Origin: Hypericum androsaemum | Taxonomy: Eukaryota; Streptophyta; Magnoliopsida; Malpighiales; Hypericaceae | Direction: 5' to 3' | Assembly: GCA_963995505.1 (NCBI GenBank) | Contig: OZ023184.1 | Location: 10,246,308 to 10,310,307 of the forward strand | DNA length: 64,000 nt | Part shown: piece after piece, positions 27,487-38,500 of the stretch | How positions within the stretch are numbered: the first letter of the stretch is position 1 | Layout: every line of letters starts with the position of its first letter | The notes under the pieces: model-generated | What the model was told of the DNA's origin: nothing | Database searches by the model: none | What the model saw: only the letters and a program-made list of their open reading frames with translations | Position numbers and translations under genes: made by a program

Positions 27487-27491
27487 CTTTT
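27487..27491. repeat. Target-site duplication, left copy (CTTTT)
   Basis: The five bases before the 5' LTR are CTTTT, identical to the five bases after the 3' LTR. Five bp is the usual integrase stagger for plant LTR elements. CTTTT is also part of the satellite monomer, so a chance match is possible, but the sharp TG...CA ends support the call. Confidence 0.85.
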
Positions 27492-28093
27492 TGTAATACC
27501 CGACTATTTTAGTATGCTAAGTAATTCAGAAAAATTATAATATTCACATAAATTGATTGTTTGAAAATCAATTGAAACCTATTTTGACCTACAATAGTTT
27601 GCGGTGTTGGTAATGGACGTGACAATCACCTTAAGAGGAATAAGGCATAGAATCACACATTCGTAATTGGAAATCATGACTAATAGTAAATGGTGGAAAG
27701 AGAACATTGACGTTTTGGTAAACAATTTAATTATACTAAATTAAGTGAGCATGAGGTGGTTTTGTTTTACCACGTGTACAATTATGGTGATAAAGGAAAG
27801 AATAAAGAACGTGGCAACTAACCAAATTTGCCACGAGAACATAGATTTAATCATAAAGTGGAATAAGAATTATGTAAGTTAGAGAACATATATCCACTAT
27901 AAAATGGGATAAGAACTAGGTAAAGCTGGAGGATTTCGAAAATGTGATGGATAAAAAAAAAGAAGATAAGGTAGACCAAATAAAATAGGATAAGTTAAAT
28001 TTAAAAGAAATATAAAAGTAAAATAGGAAAATAAATAGTCAAAACGTGGCAACCACTTGAGTTGTCCACGGTAATACAAATCTGAAATCTTGT

Positions 28094-28102
28094 TATAAAA
28101 GG
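28094..28102 (+). promoter_or_regulatory. Candidate TATA box in the 5' LTR
   Basis: TATAAAAGG is followed about 30 bases later by the CT-rich, A-containing stretch ATCCCAGTAACTCTCACC, a plausible start region. The same site is intact in the 3' LTR at 33746-33754. A second AT-rich candidate, CTATAAAATGG, lies near 27897. Which one is used cannot be told from sequence. Confidence 0.4.
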
Positions 28103-29682
28103 AATTGATGATCTTAGTTAATCCCAGTAACTCTCACCACCGAAACAAAGTAAAACCCATAAAATAAACAAAGGAATAGCAAAGTGAAACAAGAAAAGGA
28201 AAATAGAAGGAGCCGATAAAGATAAATAAGCGGCTGCGGTAAGCGTTTGTTCGTGAGTTTGAATATTAACTGGAAGAATTCAATATTTGATTTGTAGTAA
28301 TTTGCAAGCTTAATATTTACTATGGTATGTGTAATTAGTTAATAAAAATGGAACCTGCAAGTTTTCCATGTTCGTGATCTGGAATACAAAATAGAAACGA
28401 AGAAGATAAAAGAAGTGACTAAGGAGAACTATTTAGCTATTGAAACTTTACGCTTGAGAAAAATATGTGTGTGGAAAGATGAAACACTTAACTGTCATGA
28501 AGAATTTAGTTAGATAAGAAAATTTGGAACAGCCGAGCCCAAGATTTCTAAAGAGAACAAAGAAAAGGAAACTGAGCATTTAGTGGAACTAAATATATAA
28601 TTGATTCATTCACCCGGACTAAAGATTAACAATTTTCAGAGATTTAAAAGATTGTTATTGGATAGGAAATGAGATGGATAGTATGATATGGGAACTGGTT
28701 GGTCATTGGTTGTTGCAGGATTGAGATAAGCACCTATTTGAACTTGGAGGATCGAGAGAAGATAGAGACCCATATATTGGAAAATTATCTCAATGGTAAA
28801 CAAATAATATGTGACTCGTGCTTTCTTTGGCGCACTCTATTTATTTGTCATGAAATTAAATTAGTACTTTGGAGTGCATATTGTGCATTTGTCATATGAT
28901 GATGTGAGATTATGATATATGACTATTTGATTAATTTGGCCCAGTTGGGGCATTCGATGTATTTGATATGTTTGGAGCATATGGATTTGCTATGATATGA
29001 AAGTTTATATGATATGGATGGCTCCGCTATGTGATATGGACGTCTAGTAGGCAGAGGTCTACCCGTGACCAATCGGGGATGTTGGCATATGTGCACATAT
29101 ACTGAGGATACAATGGATTTTGATATGATCTATTTGGCCGGCGGGGTTGGTTTCTGATGGTGGCTTTGAGATATGGTATCTTTGTGTCGGAGTTGGAGTG
29201 ACACTATCTAGATCTTGTCGAATGTTCGTCAGTTCTGCTATATGATATTGAAATTATGTGTCATGTATCAAATTGCGTGATGGTATGAAACGTTGCATAA
29301 TTTGCTCATGTTTTTGTGACTTTGTGATTATATGCTATATTTGGTCATCTGGTAAGTTTGACCTTTGAATAACGTACATCTCCGCATAATTTAGTTGCCA
29401 TGTTAGTTATATATATATGTTAGGTATGTTTGTGCATCGAGTAGCTAAATAAATTGCGATGCATATCTTATTTGTTTGCTGAGTATTCCAAAACACTCAT
29501 CCCCCCTCTCACCAGTTTTGCAGGAACTCGTACACGAGTTATATTAATTCGGAGATCTACTCTGATTGTACCAAGTCCGATTTATTCTCCAGGACTTGCA
29601 TCGAGGTCTCCAGTTTATAGTTTGCTCTTTGATCTAGAAGCTCTGTAGTTACACAGTTTAATTTGATCTTTGGAGTATGTAT

Positions 29683-29688
29683 AATAAA
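29683..29688 (+). promoter_or_regulatory. Candidate polyadenylation signal in the 5' LTR
   Basis: AATAAA lies about 185 bases before the LTR end, in a context (TGTATAATAAAGAAAAAG) typical of a plant near-upstream element. The equivalent site exists in the 3' LTR near 35324, where it would act on the element's transcript. Confidence 0.35.
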
Positions 29689-29875
29689 GAAAAAGCTTAC
29701 CTTATATTTTGTAAATTTGGAATATGAAACTAAAGACCATTAAGTCATAATTTTATATTTAAATATTTATGATTATAAATTTGAATACGTTAGAGGCTGG
29801 CTAGATTTATTTTGTGATTAAAGGAGTCGAAGTCTAGCGCCGGTCACCGACCACAGATTCGGGTCGTGACAGACT

Positions 29876-29887
29876 TGGTATCAGAGC
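29876..29887 (+). promoter_or_regulatory. Primer-binding site for initiator methionine tRNA
   Basis: TGGTATCAGAGC starts four bases after the 5' LTR. It is the complement of the 3' end of plant initiator-Met tRNA and is the commonest primer site in plant LTR elements. It is intact, so the element kept the cis signals for minus-strand priming although it has no proteins. Confidence 0.9.
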
Positions 29888-32800
29888 TTAGGATTTGAGA
29901 TATAGTTTTAAGCACTAGTTTAGAGCCTTGTTTGAATTATTGGGTGTCGAGTATCTTAAGTTGTGCTACGGAGCATAAGATTTCTCATATCTTTGTGTCC
30001 CTTCCATCTGTGTCATTTGCTCATACCTTAATATTTTCCGTGTCAACAAAAATTTATTTTGGTTTGAACATAATAGTGTGAAGAATTGAAAAGTTGTTGA
30101 GATTTTTATGTTTGAGATTCTTATGTGATGAACTTATGTGATACATTGTTGATATGACGAGGCATTTACTCTACATTTTGGTGAGAACTCAAGTCCTGTT
30201 TGTATATTTATTCCTTTGAAGAGCCCATTTGAGTATATATATTTATATATATATGAAAATTATTCCTTGGGTGAGATTTTGGTGAAGTGACTGATCACCA
30301 CTTTGTCTAAATCATCTAAACATCCTTATATATTTGATTTCTTCCTATGTATGTTGGGCCATTGGTTTGAGTCTCACCAAATGTTTGAGTTATGTCTTTG
30401 TGAATTCTTTGAGTTTGTTTATCTGTGTTTTGAGAATTTATTTTTGAGTTAAATATGTTTGAAAAGAAGAATATATGAACAACATTATGTGGAAGAAGAA
30501 TATATGAAAAACTAATTCCTAAGTGTGCTCTGAAGTTTAAAAATATATATTAAGAAAGTAGTGTGAGGTTTATTATGAATGGAATTATAGGATTGTGATA
30601 TATGAATTAAATTACAATTAAGTTATTATTTTTTTTACAACTTTGTATACTTTGAAAAAAGTTAAGCTTGAGTATGCATTTTGGTTTGAATTGTGGCTAT
30701 GAATTTTGGCAAAGAGAATTTTTTATAAGATAAATTACTCAAGGACAAGGTAGTCCAACAAAATAAAGCATAAATGGTCAATAGTTTTGACCAAACTACA
30801 AAATTTATATATTGATTAGTGAAAAGATTTCTGAGGCTATAAGAAAGCCAGCTGCATTTGAGTAAAGCGGCTCTTTGTGATCAGATAATGATCTGATGCA
30901 TATAATCTAAGTCTTGAAGAATGCGAGGTACAATACTCACATAAAACTTTGATAACCTATAAATTAGGTAGATTATAACTACAATAAGCACACCAATATT
31001 GAGATGGTGTTGTGCAAGCTCAATAAGAGAGCGAAAAGCAAATGCTATTTTTACAAGAAAATATGAGATAAAGCATCAACTAAACAATGACACAGAGATA
31101 GAAACGACAAAAAAAGATTTGACTAGTAAGATTTGAATCTGAGACAATCTAAAGTTGGCGAAGAAAATATAATAAAGTAAATTTCTCTCAACACTAGTGT
31201 AGAGAAATACGAGAATAGGAGTACAAATGGTATGTAGACTTTGGAACCTATTTTGGATTGTGCAAAAATTTGAGATGTGAAGTGATAAGATATGAGTGAC
31301 TTAGTAGTCACAAAAGTTGTATTAGTATGAAGAAAAGTTAAAATAAATTTTGGATTCAAACTTCAGAAAATGTCAGGGAGATGAGAAAAAAACTAGTATG
31401 TGCTTTGATAGAAGTATTTGTAGATACTACTTCATTAAGTAAATCCTTAAGAATTTATATGAACATCTACGAAATAGTAAGATAAATATGTTAAGAACTA
31501 GAGAATCAAAGTGACAACTTCGGCACAAAAAAATGATAAACTCATTGAAGTATACTAGTATCTTTTGAAGATTAATGATTACAATGGGATGGTAATTTGG
31601 ATATAAGAGATATTTGCTAAGATCTTGAGTTTTGGTTTGAAATTTAGTGAAAACTTATAATTGTAAAAAGGTAGATTATGGAAAACTAGAAAGGCACAAG
31701 ATTTAACTAGTGAAAGAAAATTATTGAGAAGTTTGATGAGATGAACTAATTTGTGATTTGAAGCAAGATTTAGTAATATGATAAATTTGTAATAGAAAAA
31801 AATAATAATGTGTGTACCACTATGAAGTATGACTTTATTAAAGGAAAAGAGTTAAGCAAACTTAATGAACAAAGATTCGGGTTAGTAAAAATTTTAAGGT
31901 AAGTTGTCAAAATTTTAAAAGAATGGCATAAGATCATGGTGCTAATGAAAGAGGACATAGTTCACACAATTTTGGAACTTAGTATATGCGCTATGAGGTA
32001 GCGTTATATTATCTGGTTCATCAGTACATGGAAGTTTTTATAATGATTATGATCTGAGTGCTAAAATCTACAGTAAATAAGTTTATGATTTTAGTTAATC
32101 GTTGGATGTTCATGGAGCACAAGAAGATATTATAATTGATATTGTGAACATAAAACTACTAGTTGTATGTTTTGTTTAGCCAAATGAGAATTTTGGAATA
32201 GAGAAAGGTATGGTTGGGAGCTAGGTAATTATGTTGGGGTGTTTGTGGATGTAACTTAATGGAACGTTATGATTTTCGGATTCTAGAGGTGATATTTGGT
32301 GGTCAAAGAACTTTGTAAATAAGGAAGTTCAAGTCTAAGAAAAATGATAGAAAGAGATAATAAAAGTTAAGACTAACTTCTTGGTAATGTCAGAAAGAAT
32401 TAGGTTTGGAATTACAGAAAAAGTTGAAATGTGTGTGGCATGGAATTGAAAACAATAAGCTTAAAACTTGTGAAGTTCTGCGGGAGAATCTGACGGGATG
32501 ATTAGATTTTATGAATCAACTATTATGGTCGAGACTTGATATCAATATACCTTATATGGATAGGATAGTTGTACTGTATGAGAGGTTCAGAGAATTGATC
32601 AAGAAATTAGTGGAACTAGAAGATTGATCATGTAAGATATAAGTTATAGAAACTTAGATTGAATGGGTTACTTCGATTTTATATACCTTGGAGAATACAA
32701 GAAAATATTAAAGATTAGAAATGAAAGGACATAATTTTATATTGGACACACATCTGCTCAAGGTATTACATGTGAAAGATAATAATTTTTGGAAGAAGGC

Positions 32801-33118
32801 ATAGACCACGTTGTCTCGTTTGAAAATTTGGAGCAGAAATGACTAGTGACATGTTAGTCTTGCCACAATGGTCACGCCAAAGTCACATTTAAGTATCAAG
32901 ACATATTTATAAGACTTTGCTCTTACTTGAAGTCCCAAATAGGTTAAGATTAGTTAAATTTGGCATATTGGATGTGCCAAAAGGAATTTTGGATGGCAAA
33001 GTTGAGTGAGAAAATTATTGATAAATTACATAGAGATAAAAGAAGATACTAATTAAGTATTCATCTATGAGAAAAGGTAAGAAAACTTTGTAAGAAAATT
33101 CGGGGACCAAATTTTTAT

Positions 33119-33131
33119 AAGGTGGGAAGAA
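33119..33131 (+). promoter_or_regulatory. Polypurine tract
   Basis: AAGGTGGGAAGAA sits immediately before the TG of the 3' LTR. It is purine-rich apart from one T. This is the expected site of plus-strand priming in reverse transcription. Confidence 0.8.
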
Positions 33132-35512
33132 TGTAATACCCGACTATTTTAGTATGCTAAGTAATTCAGAAAAATTATAATATTCACATAAATTGATTGT
33201 TTGAAAATCAATTGAAACCTATTTTGACCTACAATAGTTTGCGGTGTTGGCAATGGACGTGACAATCACCTTAAGAGGAATAAGGCATAGAATCACACAT
33301 TCGTAATTGGAAATCATGACTAATAGTAAATAAATAAATAAATGGTGGAAAGAGAACATTGACGTTTTGGGAAACAATTTAATTATACTAAATTAAGTGA
33401 GCATGAGGTGGTTTTGTTTTACCACGTGTACAATTATGGTGATAAAGGAAAGAATAAAGAACGTGGCAACTAACCAAATTTGCCACGAGAACATAGATTT
33501 AATCATAAAGTGGAATAAGAATTCTGTAAGTTAGAGAACATATATCCACTATAAAATGGGATAAGAACTAGGTAAAGCTGGAGGATTTCGAAAATGTGAT
33601 GGATAAAAAAAAAGAAGATAAGGTAAACCAAATAAAATAGGATAAGTTAAAATTAAAAGAAATATAAAAGTAAAATAGGAAAATAAATAGTCAAAACGTG
33701 GCAACCACTTGAGTTGTCCACGGTAATACAAATCTGAAATCTTGTTATAAAAGGAATTGATGATCTTAGTTAATCCCAGTAACTCTCACCACCGAAACAA
33801 AGTAAAACCCATAAAATAAACAAAGGAATAGCAAAGTGAAACAAGAAAAGGAAAATAGAAGGAGCCGATAAAGATAAATAAGCGGCTGCGGTAAGCGTTT
33901 GTTCGTGAGTTTGAATATTAACTGGAAGAATTCAATATTTGATTTGTAGTAATTTGCAAGTTTAATATTAACTGTGGTATGTGTAATTGGTTAATAAAAA
34001 TGGAACCTGCAAGTTTTCCATGTTCGTGATCTGGAATACAAAATAGAAACGAAGAAGATAAAAGAAGTGACTAAGGAGAACTATTTAGCTATTGAAACTT
34101 TACGCTTGAGAAAAATATGTGTGTGGAAAGATGAAACACTTAACTGTCATGAAGAATTTAGTTAGATAAGAAAATTTGGAACAACCGAGCATTTAGTGGA
34201 ACTAAAGATATAATTGATTCATTCAATAGTAACGGAAAGTTTGTTTTCTTGAAGAAGCGGACTAAAGATTAACAATTTCAGAGATTTAAAAGATTGTTAT
34301 TGGATAGGAAATGAGATGGATAGTATGATATGGGAACTGGTTGGTCGTTGGTTGTTGCAGGATTGAGATAAGCACCTATTTGAACTTGGAGGATCGAGAG
34401 AAGACAGAAACCCATATATTGGAAAATTATCTCAATGGTAAACAAATAATATGTGACTCGTGCTTTCTTTGGCGCACTCTATTTATTTGTCATGAAATTA
34501 AATTAGTACTTTGGAGTGCATATTGTGCATTTGTCATATGATGATGTGAGATTATGATATGTGAATATTTGGTTAATTTGGCCCAGTTGGGACATTCGAT
34601 GTATTTGATATGTTTGGAGCATACGGATTTGCTATGATATGAAAGTTTATATGATATGGATGGCTCTGCAATGTGATATGGACGTCTAGTAGGCAGAGGT
34701 CTACCCGTGACCAACTGGGGATGTTGGCATATGTGCACATATACTGAGGATACAATGGATTCTGATATGATCTATTTGGCCGGCGGGGTTGGTTTCTGAT
34801 GGTGGCTTTGAGATATGGTATCTTCGTGTCGGAGTTGGAGTGACACTATCTAGATCTTGCCGAATGTTCGTCAGTTCTGCTATATGATATTAAAATTATG
34901 TGTCATGTATCAAATTGCGTGATGGTATGGAACGTTGCATAATTTGCTCATGTTTTTGTGACTTTGTGATTATATGCTATATTTGGTCATCTGGTAAGTA
35001 TGACCTTTGAATAACGTACATCTCTGCATAATTTAGTTGCCATGTTAGTTATATGCATATGTTAGGTATGTTTGTGCATCGAGTAGCTAAATAAATTGCG
35101 ATGCATATCTTATTTGTTTGCTGAGTGTTCCAAAATACTCATCCCCCCTCTCACCAGTTTTGCAGGAACTCGTACACGAGTTATATTAATTCGGAGATCT
35201 ACTCTGATTGTACCAAGTCCGATTTGTTCTCCAGGACTTGCATCGAGGTCTCCAGTTTATAGTTTGCTCTTTGATCTAGAAGCTCTGTAGTTACACAGTT
35301 TAATTTGATCTTTGAAGTATGTATAATAAAGAAAAAGCTTACCTTATATTTTGTAAATTTGGAATATGAAACTAAAGACCATTAAGTCATAAATTTATAT
35401 TTAAATACTTATGATTATAAATTTGAATACGTTAGAGGCTGGCTAGATTTATTTTGTGATTAAAGGAGTCGAAGTCTAACGCCGTCACCGACCACAGATT
35501 CGGGTCGTGACA
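33132..35512 (+). repeat. 3' long terminal repeat
   Basis: The LTR is 2,381 bp and ends CGGGTCGTGACA. It carries a 12-bp TAAATAAATAAA expansion near 33330 and a net ~30-bp segment near 34228-34259 that are absent from the 5' copy. It lacks the 39-bp segment seen in the 5' LTR. Most of the roughly 39 substitutions I counted between the LTRs are C/T or A/G changes, as expected for methylated plant transposons. Overall divergence is about 1.7% by hand count. Confidence 0.95.
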
Positions 35513-35517
35513 CTTTT
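35513..35517. repeat. Target-site duplication, right copy (CTTTT)
   Basis: CTTTT immediately follows the CA end of the 3' LTR and matches 27487-27491. Confidence 0.85.
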
Positions 35518-38500
35518 CCTTGCCTTTTTCATGCCTTTTCCTTGCTTTTTCCATGCCTTTTCTTTGCCTTTTCCTTGCCTTTTCTTTCCTTTTCTTGCCT
35601 TTTCCTATACTTTTCATGCATTTTCCATGCCTTTTCTTTCCTTATCTTGCTTTTTCTTGCCTTTTCCTTACGTTATATTGCCTTTTCTTTCCTTTTCTTG
35701 CCTTATCTCTCTTTTTTTCTTTCCTTTTCCTTGCCTTTTCTTGCCTTATCTTGCCTTTCCTTGCCTTTTCTTTCCTTATCTTGCCTTATCTTGCCTTTTC
35801 TTGCTTTTTCCTTGCCTTTTATTACCTATTCTTGACATATCTTGCTTTATCTTTCATTTTCTTCACTTTTCTTGCCTTTTCTTGCCTTTTCATGCCTTGT
35901 CCTTTCCTTTTCATGCCTTTTCTTGCCTTTTCCTTGCATTTTCTTACCTTTTCTTACATTTTTCTTACCTTTTCATGCCTTTTCTTTCCTTATCTTGCCT
36001 TTTCTTGACTTTTCCTTGCCTTTTCCTTGCCTTTTCATTCCTTTTCTTGCCTTATCTTGCCTTTTCTTGCATTTTCTTGCATTTTCTTGTCTTTTCTTTA
36101 CCTTTTTTTGCCTTTTCTTGCCTTTTCTTGCCTTTTCCCTGCCTTTTCTTGCCTTATCTTGTATTTTCTGGCCTTTTCTTGCCTTTTCCTTTCATTTTCA
36201 TGCCTTTTCCATGCCTTTTCTATCCTCATCTTGCCTTTTTTTGCTTTTTCCTTGCCTTTTCTTTCCTTTCCATGCCTTATCTTGCATTTTCTTGCCTTTT
36301 CCTTGCCTTTTCTTTCCTTTTCTTGCCTTTTCATGGCTTTTCTTGCCTTATCTTTTTTTCTTGCCTTTTCATGCCTTTTTCATGTCTTTTCTTGCCTTTT
36401 CTTTCCTTTTCTTGCCTTTTCTTTCCTTTTCTTGCCTTTCCTTACCTTTTCTTGCCTTATCTTGCCTTTTCTTGACTTATCTGTCTTTTTCGTGCCTTAT
36501 TTTGCCATTTCATTCCTTATCTTGCCATTTATTACCTTATCTTGACTTTTCTTGACTTTTCATGCATTTTCTTGTCATATCTTGCATTTTCGTGCCCTTT
36601 CATACCTTATCTTGCCTTTTCCTTGCCATTTCTTCCCTTTTCTTTCCTTATCTTGCCTTTTCTTTCCATTTGCTTGCCTTTTCTTGCCTTTTCTTGCCTT
36701 TTCTTGCCTTTTATTAGATATCATTTTCTTGCCTTTTCTTGCCATATCTTGCCTTTTCTAGCCATTTCATTCCTTTTCTTGCCTTTTCATGCCTTTTTCT
36801 TGCCATTTCTTTCCTTTTCTTTCCTTTTCCTTGCCTTTTCTTGCCTTTTCTTCCATTATCTTGTTTTTTCTTTCCTTTTCCTTGCCTTTTCTTCCCTTTT
36901 CCTTGCTTTTTTTTACCTTTTCTTGCCTTTTCCTTGCTTTTTCATGCATTTTTCATGCTTTTTCTTACCTTTTCTTGCCTTTTCCTCGACTTTTCTTGCC
37001 TTTTCTTGCCTTTTCTTGCCTTATCTTACCTTATCTTTCCTTATCTTACCTTTTTTTGCCTTATCTTGCCTTATCTTGCCTTTTCTTACCTTATCTTGCC
37101 TTTTCTTTCCTTTTCTTGCCTTTGCTTACCTTTTCTTTCTTTTACTTGCTTTTCTTTCCTTATCTTGCATTTTATTCCCTTTTCCTTGAATTTTTATGTG
37201 TTTTTCATGCTTTTTCTTACCTTTTCTTACCTTTTCCTAGCCTTTGGTTTCCTTTTCTTGCCTTTTCCTAGCCTTTTCTTTCCTTTTCTTGCTTTATCTT
37301 GCCTTATCTTGCCTTTTCTTTCCTTTTCTTGACTTTTCCATGCCTTTTCTTTCCTTTTCTTGCCTTTTCTTTCCTTTTCCATGCATTTTCTTGGCTTTTC
37401 TTTGCTTTTCCTTGCCTTTTCTTCCTTTCTTTCCTTTTCCTTGCCTTTTCTTCCTTATCTTTCCTTTTCTTGCCTTTGCTTGACTTTTCTTGCATTATCT
37501 TGCCTTTTCTTGCATTTTCTTGCCTTTGCTTTCTTTTTCTTGACTTATCTTGCCTTTTCTTGCCCTTTCATGCCTTTTCTTGCCTTTTCTTGGCCTTTAA
37601 TTCCTTATCTTGCCTTTTCTTACCTCATCTTGACTTTTCTTGACTTTTCATGCCTTTTCATGCTGTTTCTTTCCTTTTCATGCCTTTTCCATGCCTTTTC
37701 TTGCCTTTTTCTTGCCTTTTCTTTCCTTATCTTGCCTTTTCTTTCCTTATCATGCCTTTTCTTTCCTTTTCTTTCCTTAGCTTACCTTTTCTTGCCTTAT
37801 CTTTCCTTTCCTTTCCTTTCCTTTTCTTTCCTTTTTTTGCCTTTTCTTGCCTTACCTTGCCTTTTCTTGCCTTACCTTGCCTTTTCTTGCCTGTTCTTGC
37901 CTTTTCATTACCTTTGCTTGCCTTTTCTTGTATTTTTATGCCTTTTCTTGTCTTTTTATGCCTCTTCCTGCCTTTTTATGCCTTTTCCTGCCTTTTCCTT
38001 GCCTTTTCTTATCTTTTCCTTGCCTTTTCTTACCTTATCTTTCCTTTTTTAATACATTTTCTTGCCTTTTCTTTTCTTTTCTTCCTTTTTCATGCCTTTT
38101 CCTTGCCTTTTCTTACCCTTTCTTGCCTTTTCCTTTACTTTTCATGCATTTTCCATGCCTTTTTCTTGCCTTTTCCTTGCATTAAATTGCCTTTTCTTTC
38201 CTTTTCTTGCCTTATATCTCTCTTTTTCTTTCCTTTTCCTTGCCTTTTCTTCCCTTACCTTGCCTTTTCTTGCCTTTTCCTTGCCTTTTCATTCCTTATC
38301 TTGCTTTATCTTGCCTTTTCATGACTTTTCCTTGCCTTTTATTACCTATTCTTGACTTATCTTGCTTTATCTTTCATTTTCTTCACTTTTCTTTCCTTTT
38401 CTTGCCTTTTCATGCCTTTTCCTTGCCTTTTCATGCCGTTTCTTTCCTTTTCCTTGCCTTTTCTTACATTTTCTTACATTTTCCTTGCCTTTTCACGCCT

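Larger units (their letters stand above)
1..27491. repeat. Left part of a 10-bp pyrimidine-rich satellite array (CCTTTTCTTG)n
   Basis: Every line of this stretch is made of 10-bp monomers close to CCTTTTCTTG, with frequent substitutions (TTAT for TTTT; CTTT, CTTA or CATG for CTTG) and 11-bp variants CCTTTTCCTTG and CCTTTTCCATG. The pyrimidine-rich strand is always the + strand, and I found no inverted segment. The array is already under way at base 1 and ends exactly where the LTR retrotransposon begins at 27492. Rare variant monomers recur at multi-kilobase spacing, so the array has higher-order structure, given in separate entries. I do not recognise the monomer as a named satellite family, and a repeat-database search would settle that. 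There is no gene here. Long open frames exist only because the monomer lacks stop codons. Confidence 0.97.
25298..27491. repeat. Type A satellite segment left of the retrotransposon
   Basis: This segment matches copy 1 from about 4388 onward (CTTTTCTGGCC followed by the rare CTATTTTTTC). It later carries TTAGATATCC at 26015 and the landmark ending TTCCTTGAATTTTC near 26530. Its right end, TTTTTCATGCC then TTTTCCATGCC, is the same local order as copy 1 near 1618-1660. The retrotransposon therefore entered an otherwise normal type A unit, whose continuation is at 35513. Confidence 0.65.
27492..29871 (+). repeat. 5' long terminal repeat
   Basis: The LTR is 2,380 bp, starting TGTAATACCCG and ending GGGTCGTGACA; the ends form an imperfect inverted repeat. 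Hand alignment with the 3' LTR gives about 39 substitutions and five length differences. The 5' copy lacks a 12-bp TAAA expansion. It has 39 bp near 28539-28577 that are absent from the 3' copy, bounded by GAGC microhomology. It lacks a net ~30-bp segment present in the 3' copy near 34228. It has one extra T near 28635 and one extra G near 29841. Short open frames at 28699-28899 and 29454-29648 recur in both LTRs only because the LTRs are copies of each other. Confidence 0.95.
29872..33131 (+). other. Non-coding interior of the LTR retrotransposon
   Basis: These 3,260 bp are AT-rich, ordinary-complexity DNA between the LTRs. They start with the primer-binding site and end with the polypurine tract. 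The longest open frames are 78 codons (31123-31359, minus) and 62 codons (31770-31958, minus), and neither resembles a retroelement domain to me. I looked for reverse transcriptase, RNase H, integrase and CCHC zinc-knuckle signatures by eye and saw none. An AT dinucleotide-rich tract lies at 30234-30254. The last ~35 bases before the polypurine tract (TTCGGGGACCAAAT) resemble the sequence near the 3' end of gypsy pol regions in plants, a possible relic. Confidence 0.8.
27492..35512 (+). mobile_element. Complete non-autonomous LTR retrotransposon (LARD-like, probable Ty3/gypsy derivative)
   Basis: The element is 8,021 bp. It has two long direct repeats (2,380 and 2,381 bp) that begin TGTAATACCCG and end GGGTCGTGACA, and it is flanked on both sides by the same 5-bp sequence CTTTT. 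A primer-binding site and a polypurine tract lie at the expected places. The 3,260-bp interior is AT-rich and holds no open frame longer than 78 codons on either strand, so it encodes no recognisable gag, protease, reverse transcriptase or integrase. Long LTRs with a long non-coding interior fit the LARD class (large retrotransposon derivatives). The Ty3/gypsy assignment rests on the LTR termini and on the style of the sequence before the 3' LTR, not on coding domains. The element probably moved using proteins from an autonomous relative. Confidence 0.9.

Noticed and set aside
1..27491. Telomere or interstitial telomeric repeat
   Set aside because: The monomer has no TTTAGGG/CCCTAAA or other known plant telomere motif. 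C/T-richness on one strand is the only similarity.
1..27491. CRISPR array
   Set aside because: The repeats are contiguous, without unique spacers, and the sequence is clearly from a plant genome.
28699..28899. 66-codon open frame repeated in both LTRs (also at 34341-34541)
   Set aside because: It is shared only because the two LTRs are copies of one sequence. It is short, has no recognised domain, and the changes between copies show no bias toward silent sites that I can establish.
31970..32090. Possible reverse transcriptase or integrase relic in the retrotransposon interior
   Set aside because: Short stretches looked loosely protein-like, but no catalytic motif or continuous frame could be followed in any frame.
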